From Corallococcus coralloides DSM 2259 (lineage in GTDB: Bacteria; Myxococcota; Myxococcia; Myxococcales; Myxococcaceae), in contig NC_017030.1 of assembly GCF_000255295.1 (NCBI RefSeq), positions 2,356,001 through 2,420,000 of the forward strand: 64,000 bases of DNA, written 5' to 3'. Positions 62,995 through 64,000 of this stretch are shown here, piece by piece (position 1 is the stretch's first letter; each line of letters begins with the position of its first letter). A program made the translations under genes and the position numbers. The notes under the pieces are model-generated. The model had not been told where the DNA came from, searched no databases, and saw nothing but the letters and a program-made list of their open reading frames with translations.

Positions 62995-64000
62995 CTACTG
63001 AATCAGCGCAGGCCACCACCGGACGCGGCACGCGCTTGAGTTTCTGGTGTGCCGGTTCCCCTCGGAGTCGTAATACCCATCCGAGCGGGACCTGCTGTAG
63101 AGCGTCTCGGTCACCGTCCCGTCCCTGGCCAGCTTCAGGGGACCGCAGACTTGTTCGGGGGCACCCTGGGAGGGGAGCTGGAACTGCGCGCACGACTGTC
63201 CCGACGGCGCGATGAGCTCCACCGCATGCAGGCAGTCCCAGTTGCTTCCTCCGCTGACCGAGTACCGCAGGTAGCCGGTGCCATCCGGAAGCCGGAGCAG
63301 GGGACGCCCCACATCCTGTGCGAGCCAGGCGGGGACAGCGCGGCTGGAGCGCTGCATCGACTTGAACGCCGCCGCCCAGCTCTTCGCGGAGCCTGTGACC
63401 CCCAGGAACAACCCCTCCTGGGCTCGGGGAACGAGCTCGTAGGTTCCCGCTGGGGCCTGGCCCAGCGCGAGGAAGGGGAGGCCGGGCTGGCCTGCGACGT
63501 CCACCCAGACGCCTTCCACCGCGGAGGCTCCGAAGCGGGTGTCGCCCGCGGCCAGCAACAGGGTCTGTCCCTGGGCGTCGACTCCCATGGCCTTCAGTGG
63601 GGCGCTCAATGACACGGCGAGGCTCCAGCGGAGCTCACCGGTCGCGCTGTAGGCCTTGAGGGTCCCATCCGCGAGGAAGGCCCGGAGCCCGCCCGTGGGA
63701 TCCTCCGCGGTCATCACGACCCGCGCTGTTTCGGCGGGGAGCGTGGTGAACTCCAGGGAGGTGGTGTCCAGGTACGTCATCCACGGAAGGCCTCCGTCCG
63801 CGGGCGTGCTGAAGCCCAGGACGCCACCGGACTGGGAGGTCGGCGTGAAGGTGGTCCCGCTGCCCGACAGGTTCCAACCGTCCTGTGTTCCGACATAGAG
63901 GTCCTGTGCGCCGCCGCTCCATCTCAGCGGGAGGACCACGCTGCCTGCCCCGTCCGGCACCGGCTCATCGCACGTGATGGGTGAAGAGTATTGGCCGTAC
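62995..64000 (-). CDS. Lipoprotein paralogue 2 (5' end outside the window)
   Basis: 335 codons are visible to the edge, still open at 64000. A GTG at 63960 is only an internal codon, because the frame continues upstream (ITCDEP before VPDGAG). It matches paralogue 1 throughout: VDAQGQTLLLAAGDTRFGASAVEGVWVDVAGQPGLPFLALGQAPAGTYEL, AWLAQDVGRPLLRLPDGTGYLRYS, ending CRVRWWPALIQ against CSVRYWPRLLQ. The signal peptide and stalk are not visible. Divergence is high enough that the duplication is old or under diversifying selection. Confidence 0.82.
   Translation of the reverse strand, partial: YGQYSSPITCDEPVPDGAGSVVLPLRWSGGAQDLYVGTQDGWNLSGSGTTFTPTSQSGGVLGFSTPADGGLPWMTYLDTTSLEFTTLPAETARVVMTAEDPTGGLRAFLADGTLKAYSATGELRWSLAVSLSAPLKAMGVDAQGQTLLLAAGDTRFGASAVEGVWVDVAGQPGLPFLALGQAPAGTYELVPRAQEGLFLGVTGSAKSWAAAFKSMQRSSRAVPAWLAQDVGRPLLRLPDGTGYLRYSVSGGSNWDCLHAVELIAPSGQSCAQFQLPSQGAPEQVCGPLKLARDGTVTETLYSRSRSDGYYDSEGNRHTRNSSACRVRWWPALIQ

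Overview
The window reads as a piece of the main chromosome of a myxobacterium, most likely of the Cystobacterineae (Myxococcus/Corallococcus type). The grounds are very high GC with strong third-position G/C bias, many TPR proteins and lipoproteins of predatory/gliding style, a zinc-ribbon/GYF/TPR membrane protein, a PilT paralogue with a long proline-rich tail, and a consensus sigma-54 promoter in front of a structured small RNA. It is mostly housekeeping DNA with genus-specific genes between. I see no insertion sequence, prophage, integrase or CRISPR array.

Layout. 1-2889 (minus): zinc-ribbon/GYF/TM/TPR protein interrupted by an in-frame amber codon, running off the left edge. 3119-6184 (plus): FAD oxidoreductase, GT2 glycosyltransferase and polysaccharide deacetylase, probably one surface-glycan cassette. 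6186-7619 (minus): DUF2252. 7710-9526 (plus): PlsC-like acyltransferase coupled to an SDR/epimerase-like protein. 9527-9874: two palindromes, a consensus sigma-54 promoter and a candidate ~127-nt RNA with three stem-loops and a U-tract terminator. 9875-14431: lipoprotein, 1205-residue TPR membrane protein, small membrane protein. 14428-18193 (minus): cyclic-nucleotide-binding protein, radC, DUF3006, recQ. 18275-20901 (plus): trxB, Cys/Met-type PLP enzyme, moaC. 20898-24313 (minus): YiiX-like, small conserved protein, SirB1-like, Nudix. 24506-26250 (plus): DUF2795, lipoprotein, CoA-binding protein. 26340-28963 (minus): secreted subtilisin and patatin. 29063-34622 (plus): ArsR/methyltransferase fusion regulator, metH and a MetE-C-terminal-like enzyme. 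34650-39125: mostly minus DNA and RNA maintenance genes (DUF2934, mutY, tcdA, tatD) with one plus-strand PD-(D/E)XK Fe-S nuclease. 39265-46915: lipoproteins, DHH phosphoesterase, maf, TPR-zincin lipoprotein, rlmI-like, and a protein with cysteine at every third residue. 46950-51602 (plus): UvrD/Rep helicase, rplM-rpsI, PilT paralogue. 51634-59427: hypothetical (minus), then a long plus run recX, bamD, TM protein, TPR, FHA-DUF4388, selD, amidase, rph, rdgB. 59499-59942: four tRNAs (Pro, Arg, His, Arg). 60122-64000: trypsin-like lipoprotein, then two tandem paralogous lipoproteins, the second cut by the right edge.

How the genes work together. Many pairs overlap by GTGA or ATGA, so translational coupling is the main operon device. 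The clearest functional unit is the methionine module at 29038-34622: a probable SAH-sensing regulator with an 18-bp near-palindrome just ahead of its start codon, coupled to cobalamin-dependent methionine synthase and followed by a cobalamin-independent-type enzyme. The most interesting non-coding unit is the sigma-54 small-RNA locus at 9566-9869. Its layout resembles what is described for the Myxococcus developmental sRNA Pxr, but I could not confirm the sequence match.
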